Below are positions 25,969-37,500 of a stretch of DNA of 64,000 nt, in pieces. The position numbers were made by a program, and so were the translations under genes. The stretch covers positions 310,001-374,000 of the forward strand of contig NZ_JAESVN010000001.1 in the NCBI RefSeq assembly GCF_016765775.1. Reading direction: 5' to 3'. Numbering within the stretch: the stretch's first letter is position 1; every line of letters starts with the position of its first letter. Source of the DNA: Szabonella alba. GTDB lineage: Bacteria > Pseudomonadota > Alphaproteobacteria > Rhodobacterales > Rhodobacteraceae. The notes under the pieces were generated by a model, which did no database searches, was not told the DNA's origin, and worked only from the letters and a program-made list of their open reading frames with translations.

Positions 25969-28900
25969 CCACGCCGGTCCGGCCTGCCCGTCCCGCCCGC
26001 ATCGCGCGCCGCCGTTCCATCGCCTCGGCCCGCGCATCGGCCCGGTCCGAAATGCCCCGCAGCGGACCGTGTGTCGCACCAGCAGGCGCAAGGGGCGCGG
26101 AGGGGGGGGGCTGCCGTGGGGCAGCCGGGCGCAGGGCCCCCGACGCCGTGCTGCCCTCAAGATGCGCGGCAAGGGCGGCGAGCGTCGGAAAGCGGAAGAT
26201 ATCGGTGATCGACAACCGTGCCGCCGCCGCCCCCAGTTCAGCCCGGATTTCGCGATGCGCCTGCACCGCCAGCAGCGAATGACCACCCAAACCAAAGAAA
26301 TTGTCCTTCGCGCCCACCTTCGGCAAGCCAAGGATGCGGGCCCAGATCGCGGCAATCCGGCCCTCCAGCCCGGCGGGGGCCACGAAATCCGGCGCTGTGG
26401 CAACGGGTGCATTGGCCGAAGGCGGGGGCAGGGCCTTGCGATCCACTTTGCGGTTCGGGGTCAGGGGGAAGCTGTCCAGCGTGACGAAATGCTGCGGCAC
26501 CATATGGTCAGGCAGCACCGCCGCCAGCGCGGCGCGCAGGCTGGCCCCGGTCGCGGCGCCGCGCAGATAGGCCACCAGCCGCAGATCGCCGGGGCTGTCC
26601 TCGCGCGCCATGACGACGGCCTGCGCCACACCGGGCTGCGCCTCAAGCACCGTCTCGATCTCTCCCAGCTCGATCCGGTAGCCGCGCAGTTTGACCTGAT
26701 GATCGGCGCGGCCCAGAAAATCCAGCCTGCCATCGGCGCGCAGGCGCACCAGATCGCCGGTGCGATACATCCGCCCGGCATGGAACGGGTTGGGGCGGAA
26801 CCGCTCCGCCGTCAGATCCTCGCGCTGCCAATAGCCGCGCGTAACACCCTCGCCGCCGATCCACAATTCCCCGGCAATGCCGCGCGGCACGGGTTGTAGC
26901 GCCTCATCCAGCACATAGACCTGCGTATTGGCGATGGGGGTGCCGATATTCACGATGCCGTCACCCGGCATGGCCTCCTCGACCGTAGACCAGATCGTGG
27001 TCTCGGTCGGGCCATACATGTTCAGGATCCGCGCCTGTGTCGTGTCCTGCAGGTCGCGCACAAGGGCCGAGGGCAGCGCCTCGCCGCCCAGCATCAGGGT
27101 TTTCACCCCGGCAAGGGCCGCGCGGCTTTGGTCATTCATCGCGATCATCCGCGCCATCGAGGGCGTGCATTGCAGATGTGTCACCCGGTGACGGAGCAGT
27201 TGCGCGGCAATCGACCAGTCGCCTTCCTCGGGGCCCGCCCCGGCATTGGACCGCCGCAGCACCTCGGCCAGCGGGGTCAGCCCTTCCAGCACCATTTCGG
27301 GGGCGATGCCGTAGTCAATCAGGCAGGCCACCTCATTGACCCCGATCCGCTTGAGACTTTCGACACGGTCCAGACAATCCCCGATCGTGCCGAACAGCCC
27401 TGAATCCTCAAAATACCGCTGGAAGGCGAAATCGAGGATCGCCGCATTTTCCTCATCCGACAGGCTGCGCAGGTCGATCTGCATCGGGTTCGTCACGCCC
27501 TGCGGTTTCTTGAAGGCCGGAAAGGCCCAGGCATATTGCTTCACCAGCCCCACGGCTGCGGCCAGATAGGCCTTCATCGGACCCTCTGCCACGCGGCGCA
27601 CGGTGTCGCGGTCGGGGCCGACATAGGTATGCAGCATCAGCGTCACCTTGTGGTCCGCCGGATCATGGCCCGCCGCGCGCAGCGCCTCGTGATAGAACCC
27701 GATTTTCTCGGCCACTTCATCAACTGACTGGCCCAGAAGATGCGTCAGCACATTGGCGCCAAGCGCGCCCGCCTCACGCCATGTATCGGGATTGCCTGCG
27801 GTGGTGACCCAGAGCGGCAGTTCCTTGGAAACCGGACGCGGCTGGGTGACGACCGGCAGCATGGTGCCATCGGCCTTGGGAAACTCCACCGCCTCACCGC
27901 GCCACAGACGCCGCACCTGATCGGCGGCGGCATACATCGCGGCCTTGTTCGCAGGCGGCGTGTTTTCGGGGCGCAGCACGAAATCCTCGGGTTGCCAGCC
28001 CGAGGCGATGGCCATGCCCACCCGCCCGTTGGTCAGATTGTCGATCACGGCCCATTCCTCGGCAATCCGTGCCGGATGGTGCAGCGGCACAACGCAGGAC
28101 CCGGCCCGCACGGCAAGGTTTTTCGTCACTGCCGCAACCGCCGCGCCCGTCACTGACGGGTTGGGATAGGGGCCTCCGAAAGCGTGGAAATGCCGCTCGG
28201 GCGTCCAGAGCGCGACAAAGCCGTTGGCATCGGCGAATTTCGCGCCTTCCAGCAGCAATTCGTATTTCTTCGGGCCAACGCCATCATCATTGCCCCAGTA
28301 ATAAAGCGAAAACTCCATTCCCTGCCCCGTGGCGATCCGCCCCGAGGACACCAGCGCCCGGTTCTCATCCGAAGAAATCACCACCTTGAAGCCGCGCGCC
28401 AGCGTCCAGAACAGTTCCAGCACCGAAATGTCGAAAGACAGTGAGGTGACGGCCAGCCAGACACCCGGTTCGGTGCCGATACGGGCATCCATGCCGGTAA
28501 AGAAATTTGTGACATTGCGGTGTTCGACCATCACGCCCTTGGGCCTGCCGGTCGAGCCTGAGGTGTAGATCATATAGGCCAGATCATCGGGGCCTGCGCC
28601 AGCATCGGGATCGGTGGTCGCCGCCGTGGCAAGGCGCGGATCGCGGTCAATCTCAAGCACCTGTGCCGTGCCGGTGGTAAGCGTGGTCGCAAGACCCGAT
28701 TGCGTGACAATCACCGGGGCGGCGCTGTCCTCGATATAAAGCGCGATGCGTTCGGCGGGATAGGCCGGGTCCATCGGAACGTAAGCCCCGCCCGCCTTCT
28801 GGATCGCCAGCGCGCCCACCAGCAGATCGACCGAGCGTGTGACGCAAAGCCCGACCAGCGTGCCGGGCCGCACACCCATGTCACGCAGCACATGCGCCGC

Positions 28901-30562
28901 CCGATTGGCGCGGGCGTTCAGCGCAGCATAGGTCAGCGCCGTGCCTTCAAAGACCAGCGCGATGGCCTCGGGCGTCCGCGCGACCTGCGCCTCAAACGCG
29001 CGATGAACGGTCAGGCTGCGGTCGTGACCGGTTTCGGTGGCGTTCAGTCGTTGCAGGATCTCTTCGGCCTCGGCTGGCGGCAGGATCGGCAGGGTGGCAA
29101 TCTCGGCCTCCCCGCTGAACCCGGCTGCAAAGGTCGCGATACGGGCGGCAAGGGCGGTTGCCTCTGCGTCGGGCAGGCGGGAGCGGTCGTAATGCAGCGC
29201 CCCGGCGGTCAGGGTAATGACACTGCCCAGAAGCGGGGCATCGGCTTCATTCAGCGCTACCTGCGGCATCCGCAATCCGGCCAGCGCCGGGTCGCGCAGC
29301 GGCAGATCGGTGGCAAATCCCACACGGCCAAGGGCACGCTTCCGCGCCACGTCAAAGGCGGTCTGTGCCTCAGTGGCACTGCCTGTCACGGTCACGGTCA
29401 GCGGCGACCACGGGCTGACATATCCCGGTGCGGGATCCGCGCCGTTGGAATGGGCATGATCCGCCGCCGTCAGGCCCAGTGCCCGCAACGCACCAAAGGC
29501 CTTGGCGGCCCAAGCGCCCGGCAGATCCAGCCGCTGCCAATCCGCCGCGCCGGTGGTTTGCGTGCCTGCAATCGCGGCAGGCTCCATCCCCGCCAGCGCG
29601 CGGCGCATCTGTGCCTCTTGCGCTGCGACCCCGGCAAGGGCAGCAGTCAGATGCGCGGCCTCCTTCGCATCGGGGGAGGGGAGACGATCCACGCCCAGAC
29701 TGCGCGGGCAGACCGCGTTGCCGCCCATGTCGCGCAGCGACATCAGGCGCAACGCCCCGGAGCTGCAGGCAACCACCAGCCCGGCCTCGGTCGCCTCCAG
29801 CACAGCGCCGGGGGCGCCCGCGCCAGTCTCCAGCGCCGCCTTGCCCACGGCCAGCACGCGGTCCTGGACCGCGATCTTGGCGCAGGTCAGCGGGTTCAGA
29901 TAGCTGCCATGATCCAGCGCGCGGACCAGCCGCAGCGCCTCCTCCGCCGTGCCGGTAAAGTCGATTCGCCCTGCTGCTGCCGGTCTGTCCGACCGCAGAT
30001 GCAGGCTGCGGTCGGACAGATCCTGCGCGATACCCTGCGCATCGCCGCTTTCCAGCCGGTCCAAGAGGGCGGGAAAACTGTCGATTGCCGCCTCGAAACA
30101 GCGCGTATTCAGCGTCAGCGCGGTGTCATCGGGGTGGATGTCGAAGATCCGCTGTTCAAGAATCGCGCCTTCATCCACGCCGCCGGTCATCCGGTGCCAT
30201 GTGATGCCGTGCTGCGCCTCGCCCGCCAGCAACGCCCAGACCGGGGCGTTCAGACCCGCATGACGGGGCAGGGGGCCATCGTGGAAATTTACCGCCCCCC
30301 GACGCGCGCAGGTCAGAACCGGTTCGGGAATGACATTGAGATTGGCAACCGACAGCAGCCAGTCCACCGTCAGCCCCCCCAGCCGGGCGACAGCATCCGG
30401 TCCCTGCGCCACGGCCCGCAGCCCGCGCCCTTCGGCCCAATGCCGCACTTCGGCGCTGCGTGTCACCACGGCGGCAATGCCATGCCCGCGCGCCAATGCC
30501 ATTTCCCCGCATTGGATGGTCAGGGATTCATTGCCGATCAGCAAAAGGCGCAGCATGGTCAT
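25961..30562 (-). CDS. NRPS with formyltransferase, split adenylation domain, luciferase-like monooxygenase and PCP
   Basis: A 1533-residue megasynthase. Residues 1-290 are a methionyl-tRNA-formyltransferase-like domain with the Asn-His...Asp triad in VNFHDGP (92-94) and GGVDEG (130). Residues 330-510 look like a worn condensation region joined to the usual linker (LPILPPAEAEEILQRLNATE). The adenylation domain starts near 510 with A3 YTSGSTGRPKG (about 666). It is interrupted after FDISVLELFW (710) by a luciferase-like monooxygenase (748-1105), then resumes through NMYGPTETT to LTPNRKVDRKAL. A PCP with GGHSL (Ser about 1429) follows. My hand-read specificity code is DILQMGMIWK, close to a glycine code. 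GGAGCC before ATG 30562 supports the start. Confidence 0.9.
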   Translation of the reverse strand: MTMLRLLLIGNESLTIQCGEMALARGHGIAAVVTRSAEVRHWAEGRGLRAVAQGPDAVARLGGLTVDWLLSVANLNVIPEPVLTCARRGAVNFHDGPLPRHAGLNAPVWALLAGEAQHGITWHRMTGGVDEGAILEQRIFDIHPDDTALTLNTRCFEAAIDSFPALLDRLESGDAQGIAQDLSDRSLHLRSDRPAAAGRIDFTGTAEEALRLVRALDHGSYLNPLTCAKIAVQDRVLAVGKAALETGAGAPGAVLEATEAGLVVACSSGALRLMSLRDMGGNAVCPRSLGVDRLPSPDAKEAAHLTAALAGVAAQEAQMRRALAGMEPAAIAGTQTTGAADWQRLDLPGAWAAKAFGALRALGLTAADHAHSNGADPAPGYVSPWSPLTVTVTGSATEAQTAFDVARKRALGRVGFATDLPLRDPALAGLRMPQVALNEADAPLLGSVITLTAGALHYDRSRLPDAEATALAARIATFAAGFSGEAEIATLPILPPAEAEEILQRLNATETGHDRSLTVHRAFEAQVARTPEAIALVFEGTALTYAALNARANRAAHVLRDMGVRPGTLVGLCVTRSVDLLVGALAIQKAGGAYVPMDPAYPAERIALYIEDSAAPVIVTQSGLATTLTTGTAQVLEIDRDPRLATAATTDPDAGAGPDDLAYMIYTSGSTGRPKGVMVEHRNVTNFFTGMDARIGTEPGVWLAVTSLSFDISVLELFWTLARGFKVVISSDENRALVSSGRIATGQGMEFSLYYWGNDDGVGPKKYELLLEGAKFADANGFVALWTPERHFHAFGGPYPNPSVTGAAVAAVTKNLAVRAGSCVVPLHHPARIAEEWAVIDNLTNGRVGMAIASGWQPEDFVLRPENTPPANKAAMYAAADQVRRLWRGEAVEFPKADGTMLPVVTQPRPVSKELPLWVTTAGNPDTWREAGALGANVLTHLLGQSVDEVAEKIGFYHEALRAAGHDPADHKVTLMLHTYVGPDRDTVRRVAEGPMKAYLAAAVGLVKQYAWAFPAFKKPQGVTNPMQIDLRSLSDEENAAILDFAFQRYFEDSGLFGTIGDCLDRVESLKRIGVNEVACLIDYGIAPEMVLEGLTPLAEVLRRSNAGAGPEEGDWSIAAQLLRHRVTHLQCTPSMARMIAMNDQSRAALAGVKTLMLGGEALPSALVRDLQDTTQARILNMYGPTETTIWSTVEEAMPGDGIVNIGTPIANTQVYVLDEALQPVPRGIAGELWIGGEGVTRGYWQREDLTAERFRPNPFHAGRMYRTGDLVRLRADGRLDFLGRADHQVKLRGYRIELGEIETVLEAQPGVAQAVVMAREDSPGDLRLVAYLRGAATGASLRAALAAVLPDHMVPQHFVTLDSFPLTPNRKVDRKALPPPSANAPVATAPDFVAPAGLEGRIAAIWARILGLPKVGAKDNFFGLGGHSLLAVQAHREIRAELGAAAARLSITDIFRFPTLAALAAHLEGSTASGALRPAAPRQPPPSAPLAPAGATHGPLRGISDRADARAEAMERRRAMRAGRAGRTGVDA

Positions 30563-30563
30563 C

Positions 30564-31589
30564 TCAGGCTCCTTCCCGCCCGGGGGCGGTATGGCTTGGC
30601 GGGGCGGCGGGCCGTCCTTTGCCCCGCAATAGGGCTGCCCGCAGCGAATGGGCGATCAGATCACGCAGGAACATCGGCGGGTCCTGCCGGTCCTTGCGCT
30701 GGACCAACAGGCGCGCCCGCCACAGCGCCGCCCCCGCGATCAGCGCAAGCGTGGCCAGCGCTGCATAGGCACGGCCATGGACCTTTGTGAAATAATGCAG
30801 CCGGCTGTCGAACCAATAGCCGGGCATTCGGCGCCAGCCCTTCATCCCGGTCGAGACTGATCCGATATGCACAACCTCACTGGTCCGCACATAGTCGATG
30901 GCCATACCGGCATCGGCGACACGGTGGCAAAGCTCGGTTTCCTCAAAATAGAGAAAGAAGCGTTCATCGAACAATCCGATCCGGTCCAGCAGATCCTGCC
31001 GCATCATCATGCTGGCCCCGGCCAGCCAGTCCACGGCTTGCGTTGCCTCGGGGATGGGGAAGGCGACGATCCGGCGGCGCAGCAGTCGGGACACCGGGCC
31101 AAAGCGGACCGCGCCTTCAAATTCGGATGCGACCGAGGGGAAGCGGAAGGCCGTGCGATGCGACACGCCGTCCTCGCCCTTGATGAAACTGCCTGCAAAT
31201 CCGGTGCCGGGATGGGTTTCCAGCCGGTCGAACAGCGCGCGGATCGCATCCGGTTCGGGGAAGGCGTCGGAATTCAGGATATAGATATAATCAGGCCGCG
31301 CCCCGCCGGGCAGTCCGGCCCGGATGCCAAAATTGTTGCCCGCGCCAAAGCCGCCATTGCGCCCCGATTGCAGCACCCGCACCGGCACGGCGCCCTTGTC
31401 CCAGCCGCGCAAGGCGACCGCCTCGGTCAGGGCCTCGAAGGAGTCATCGCCGCTGTCATTGTCGACGATGGTGATGGCGCCGGTTAGCCCCTCCATCGCG
31501 CGCAGGGCGGCCTCGGCCGCGCGCAGCGTCATTGGTGCTGTGCGCCAGTTCAGGATCACGGTCAGGATGCTGCGCGCCATGCCGGTCAT
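30564..31589 (-). CDS. Family 2 glycosyltransferase (rhamnosyltransferase-like) inside the NRPS/PKS operon
   Basis: A 341-residue GT-A fold enzyme. It starts MTGMARSILTVILNWRT and has nucleotide-sugar binding VDNDSG, the DXD-region YILNSDAFPEPDA, and LAGASMMMRQDLLDRIGLFD with FFLYFEETELCHRV, all seen in WbbL-type rhamnosyltransferases. A hydrophobic segment near AYAALATLALIAGAALW may anchor it. The ATG overlaps the PKS stop as ATGA, and the NRPS gene starts one base after its stop, so it is co-translated with both megasynthases. A role in glycosylating the product is inferred. Confidence 0.85.
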   Translation of the reverse strand: MTGMARSILTVILNWRTAPMTLRAAEAALRAMEGLTGAITIVDNDSGDDSFEALTEAVALRGWDKGAVPVRVLQSGRNGGFGAGNNFGIRAGLPGGARPDYIYILNSDAFPEPDAIRALFDRLETHPGTGFAGSFIKGEDGVSHRTAFRFPSVASEFEGAVRFGPVSRLLRRRIVAFPIPEATQAVDWLAGASMMMRQDLLDRIGLFDERFFLYFEETELCHRVADAGMAIDYVRTSEVVHIGSVSTGMKGWRRMPGYWFDSRLHYFTKVHGRAYAALATLALIAGAALWRARLLVQRKDRQDPPMFLRDLIAHSLRAALLRGKGRPAAPPSHTAPGREGA

Positions 31590-34500
31590 TCCGCCGCCCG
31601 TGAAAACGACGGCTGCCCCGGGGCCGCGCCTGCAGGTTCGATGCGGGCGATGACCCGGCGCAGTCGCGCGGCCAGTGTGCGGACATCGGGTTCCAGCACC
31701 ATGCTGTCATGATCGCCGGGCACCTCGATCACCTCCAGCGCGGGGGCAAAGCGGGTCAGGTCATTGTCGGCATAGACATATTCCCGCGCGGCGCTGACCC
31801 AGTTGCCCGAAGTGACCTGCCAATGCAGATCCAGCGGTGGGCGGAAGAGGACGGTTTCCCCCTCGCGTCGTGGAAGTTCATAATCAACGATGGCCTGCCG
31901 GAACGCCGCCTCGATCGCGGCATTGTGGAAGGCGCCCTCGGCCTCATGCGCGGCATGTGGCTGGCGCTTGCGCATTTCCCAGTCCCAGCGGGCACGGGCC
32001 CAGTCGACCAGATAGCCGGGGCCGCGCTTGCACAGTTCGGCCAGCTTTATCATGGCCTTGTCGGCGCGGGTCAGGGCAGGGCGCATCGGCAGGGGCGTGT
32101 CCAGCAGGACCAGCGCCGAAACCGTTTCGCCCGCGGATTCCAGTTGATGCGCCATTTCCCATGCGGTCAGCCCGCCGCCCGAAAACCCGCCCAAGAGATA
32201 GGGACCATGCGGCTGCACCTGCCGCAATTCGGCAATGTAATCGGCGGCGGCTTCGGGGATGGTGCGATGCGGCTCGGCATCGCCGTAAAGCCCGCGCGCC
32301 TGCAGCCCGTAAAACGGCCGGTCGCCCCCGATCAGTTGCGCCAGATGCCGCAGGTTCAGCACATTGCCGAACATTCCCGCGACAAGGAAGAAGGGCGTTT
32401 TCGACCCGCCCTCGCGTTCATGCATGGCGACCAGATGGATGAAGCGGCGGGCAGGTGCCTGCAGTGCCGTGGCTTCGCCATCCTCCTGCGGGCCGATGCG
32501 CTCCTCGATGAGCGCGGCACAGGCGGCAATCGTCGGGGCCTCGAACAGCACCGAGATCGGGAAATCGACCGACCATGTCTTGCGCACCATCGCAAACAGC
32601 CGCACCGCGATCAGGCTGTGCCCGCCAAGCGCAAAGAAGTCATCCTCGACCCCCACCTGCGCCACGCCCAGCAGATCCTGCCAGAAGGCGACAAGACGGC
32701 GCTCGATCTCATTGCGCGGCTCAAGATAATCGCTGTCCAGATCGGGGCGTTCAAAGGCCTGTCCCTCGGGGCGCACGGCCTCAACCCGGTCGGCCTGCGC
32801 GATCAGCGCGGGCAGATCCAGTGAGGAAACCACGATTTGCGGCAGCCCCGTGGCCAGCGCGCGGGCGAAAGCCTCGGCCCCTTCCTCGGCCCGGATGCCT
32901 TGCGTCAGGGTCCAGGCAAAGCGTTCCTCGGCTGGGGACAGGTTGCGCGCGCCGGGGGTTTCGTCAAAGTCCAGGTCGCGCGGGCCGGGGGGGGACAGGA
33001 CCAGCCCGCCCTCAAGCCTGCGGAGGGTGAAGCCGGTGATGTCGACGCAGATATGCCCCTCGGCATCGGCCAGCGTGATGTCGAAAGCGGCCACCGGCCC
33101 CTCGGCGCGGTTCGTGCCCGCATTGCGCACCCAGCTGACCACCGTGGCGGGCAGGGGCGCATGAACGCGGACGGATCCATAGCTGACCGGCACCCAGAGA
33201 TGCGAGGGCTGGTAACCCCCAATCAGCCCCATTGCCCAGCCGGTTGCCAGATCCATCAGCGCGGGATGCAGCGGCCAGTCGCCGGCCTCCGCCGCGAATT
33301 CGTCGGGCAGGGACAGCGTTGCGATCCCCTCATCCTGCGACAGCGCGCGGGACCGGATCACCCGCCAGCGCGGGCCGAACTCCAGATGCTCTTCTTGCGG
33401 CGAGCGCAGCCCCTCACCGGTTTCGGGCGCATTGCAGCGCGCGGCAATTGCGGCGGGGTCGATCCGCCCCTGATCAGGCGCGCGCGGGATCAGCCGGGCG
33501 GTGGCGTTCATCTGCCAGCCCGTGCGGCCCTGCACCGGCACGGATGAGCGCAGTTCGAACCCGTACCCCTCATCGCTGCGGATCAGTTTCGCGCGGATGT
33601 CGCGCCTTTCGCCATCCGGCACATCCAGCGGGCGGAAGAAGTAAAGATCACGAATTTCGAACCCGTCCACGCCCTCGGCGGCCAGCGCCTCAGCGGCCAG
33701 TTCCAGATAGCCCGTGCCGGGGATCAGCGCCGCGCCCGCCCCGCTGTGCTGCCCGTCGCGGATGCGGTGCCCGTCAAGGATCCAGTGATCAGTGCCAAGG
33801 GGCGCGGTAAAGACGCGGTTGCCGTCGCGGTCGAACCCGACCTCATCCAGCAGCGGCGCCTTGACCGGCAGGCGCGGGGCCTCGGGCCTTTTTCCCAGAC
33901 GGTCGGCCAGCGCCTCGGCAGCCATGCCGACGCCCTGCCAGATGCCCCAGTTCAGCGCCACAACCCGCGTGCGCCCTCCGGCGCGCGACTGCGCATAGGC
34001 GTTCAGATATTCATTGGCAGCCACATAATCGACCTGCCCCGCCGGACCGGTCAGGGTCGAGGTTGAGGCGAACAGAACCAACAGGTCAAGCGCGCCATCG
34101 GGAAACAGCGCGTCCAGCACCTGCGTGCCATGCAGTTTCGGGGCCAGAACCGCCTCGACCGTCGCCGGGGTCCTGGACAGGATCGGACCATCATCCACCA
34201 CCCCCGCCGCATGGATCACGGCGCGGATCGGACCCAGTTCGGCGGCGGCGCGGGCAATCGCCCCGGCCATTTCGCTGCGGTCGCAGACATCGGCGACCAG
34301 AACCGACACCTGTCCGCCAATCGCCTCAAGGCGTTTCAGGGCCATGATGCGGCGCGCGGCGGGGGTTTGCCCCTCGATCTCGGCCTCCCAATCGGCGCGG
34401 GGGGGCAGGGGGCGGCGGGCGATCAGGGCGATCTTCGCGCCATGGCGGCGGATCAGATCCTCGGCAAGGGTCAGGCCGATGCCGCCGAAGCCGCCCGTCA

Positions 34501-37500
34501 CCAGAACCGTGGCCCCCCGGGGCAGGTCCAGCCCTGCCCCCGGGCCAGTTTCGGGCAGGGCGACCGGGGCGATGCCGCGTTCCAGCCGCCGCGTGCCGCG
34601 CAGCGCCACCAACGCATTGGCAGGCGGCGACAGCAGATCCTCCAGCAATTGCAGGGCCAGCGGCGCATGATCCGCCCGGCCCCGGCGCGGGGTCCGGGGC
34701 AGAACCACGTCGATCTGTGCCGCCGTCATGCCCGGCAATTCATGCGGGATCACCCGCAAAGGCCCGGCCACGGTGGCCTTTTCGGGATGGGGCAATGCCT
34801 CATTCCGCACCCTGACCGCGCCATTTGTCACGGAGGTCAGGTGGATCGGGCCGGGCAGCCCCTCCCCCCCGATGGCCTGCGCAAGGAACATCAACGCGTA
34901 GAATCCCTGCTCGATATTGCGGTGCAGGAAGCTTGATCCGGGGCGGAAGGTCTCCCGGTCCGTGACCTGCCAGAAATGCGCGATCCGGGTCGGCACCTGA
35001 TCGGACAGGACCAGATCGCGGATCAGTGCGTCATAGCCTTCGCGCCCGCGTTCGGGGGCGAGGGTATAGCCGTCAGCCCCCTTGCGGAACCCATCCCCCG
35101 CCCGGACCGTGACCACCCGATGCCCTGCACGGCGCAGCAGATCGGCAGTGGCGCGGCCCAGCCCCGCCTCATCCAGAAACAGCAGCCATGTCTGCGGGGT
35201 CGATCCCTCCAGCCCGGCCTCGACATCAATTTCGCAGTCCGCAGCGCGGGGCCGCCAATGGGGTTTCCAGCCCCATCGGGCAATATCGTCGATGCGGGCG
35301 GGCAGGGCCTCGGCCTCTATCGCCGCGGCCTTGCCCGGTTCGATGAAATAGGGTTTGCGCTGAAAGGCATAGGTCGGCAGCGATACGCGGCGCCGCCGCG
35401 CCCCGCCCCAGATGGGCGCCCAGTCCACCGGCACGCCGCAGGCCCATAGCCGCGCGATGGTTGCCACATGCCACATGTCATCGGGCATCTTCTGTTCGGG
35501 ATGGCGCAGGGCAGACACGATCTGCCCCTGCGCCACGCCATTGGCCTGCGCCAGCGATGACATCGCGCGCCCGGGGCCCATTTCCAGATAGACCCGCCCC
35601 GGTTCGGCGCGGAGGCAGTCCATGCAGGCGGCAAAGCGCACGGTGTTGCGCAGATGCGCGACCCAGTATTCGGGATCGGTCGCCTCGGCCGCCGTCAGCG
35701 GCTGGCCGGTTCGGTTCGAGATCACGGGGATCTGCGGCGGATTCAGGCTGATCGACCGCAGGTAATCGCCGAAACGGTGCAGGATCGGCTCCAGCATCCG
35801 GCTATGGGCGGCGATGTCGATGGCGATGCGCTGGGTTTCCACCCCGTCGGCCGCCAGCCGTTCGGCCAGCCCCGCCAGTGCCGCATCCGGGCCTGACACC
35901 ACGCACAACCCCGGAGCATTGACGGATGCCATGTCCAGATCATCCGTCAGGTAAGGCGCCAGCTCCGCCTCCTCCAGCGGGACCGACAGCATCCCGCCGG
36001 GCGGAACCGTGTCGAACAGCGTGCCGCGCAGATGCACCAGACCGATGCAATCCTCGAAACCCATCACCCCGGCCAGACAGGCGGCGGTGTTTTCGCCCAT
36101 CGAATGACCGACAAGGGCGACGGGCTCCACCCCCCAGCTTTGATAAAGCTTCGCCAGCGCATATTCGACGATCAGGATCAGCGGCAATTGCACCGAGGGG
36201 CGTTTCAGCCGCGCATCCGCCGCCGCCTCGGCCCCCTGATCCGGCAGCCACAGCGCGCGGATATCGTAATCAAGCATCGGCTGCAGCACGGCCAGCCCGC
36301 GATCCATCCAGTCGGCGAATTCGGGTTCCGTTTCATACAGATCCCGCGCCATGCCTGCATATTGCGCGCCGCCGCCGGGGAACATGAACACAACCTCGGG
36401 CGCGTCCCCCAGATGGTCATGCGACCAGACCCGGCGCGGATCGGCGCCTTCCAGCAGGCGCGCGGCGTCCTCATGGGTTTCGGCCACGATCACGCGGCGT
36501 TTTTCGAACGCGCGGCGGCCTTCCTTCAGCGTCCATGCCACATCGGCAAGCGATTGTTCGGGGTGCGCGCGCAGATGGGCGGCAAGCCTTGTGGCCTGAC
36601 CGTCAAGTGCGGCCTTGCTGCGGGCCGAGATCACCAGCGGCTGAAACGGCCAGTCCGAAACCTCGGGTGCGGGCCGGTCGGGGGCTTCCTCCAGCACGGC
36701 ATGGGCATTGGTGCCGCCGACGCCAAGAGAATTGACGCCCGCGCGGCGCGGATGATCGCCACGCGGCCAGTCGGTCAACTGGTCATTGACCATGAAGGGG
36801 CTGCCCTCAAAGGCGATGGCGGGGTTCGGGGCCTCATAATTCAGGCTGGGCGGCATCTGGCGGTGATAGAGCGCCAGCGTGGCCTTGATCAGGCTGGCCA
36901 CCCCGGCCGCCGTATCCAGATGGCCGATATTGGTTTTCACCGATCCGATGCGGCAAAACGCTTCCGCATCCGTGGTCTGGCGAAACGCCTCGGTCAGGGC
37001 CGAAACCTCGATCGGGTCGCCCAGATAGGTGCCGGTGCCGTGACATTCGACATACTCGACGCTGCGCGCATCGACCCCGGCAATTGCCTGCGCCTCGGCA
37101 ATGGCGCGGGCCTGCCCGTCCACCGAAGGGGCCAGATACCCCGCCTTGGCCGCCCCGTCATTATTGACCGCCGTACCCCTGATGATGCCCCAGATATGAT
37201 CGCCGTCGCGGACCGCATCGACCGCGCGGCGCAGCACCACACAACCCGCGCCCGAGCCGAACACCGTGCCTTGCGCGCGATGGTCGAAAGCATGGCAATG
37301 GCCGTCGGGCGACAGGATTTCCCCGTCGTTGAAGATGTATCCCCGCCCCTGCGGCAGTTCGATGGTGACACCGCCCGCCAGCGCCATGTCGCATTCGCCA
37401 TTGAGCAGCGCCTGAACCGCGTAATGCACCGCGACCAGCGAGGTGGAACAGGCGGTCTGGATGTTGATGCTGGGTCCGCGCAGATCAAAGACATGGCTGA

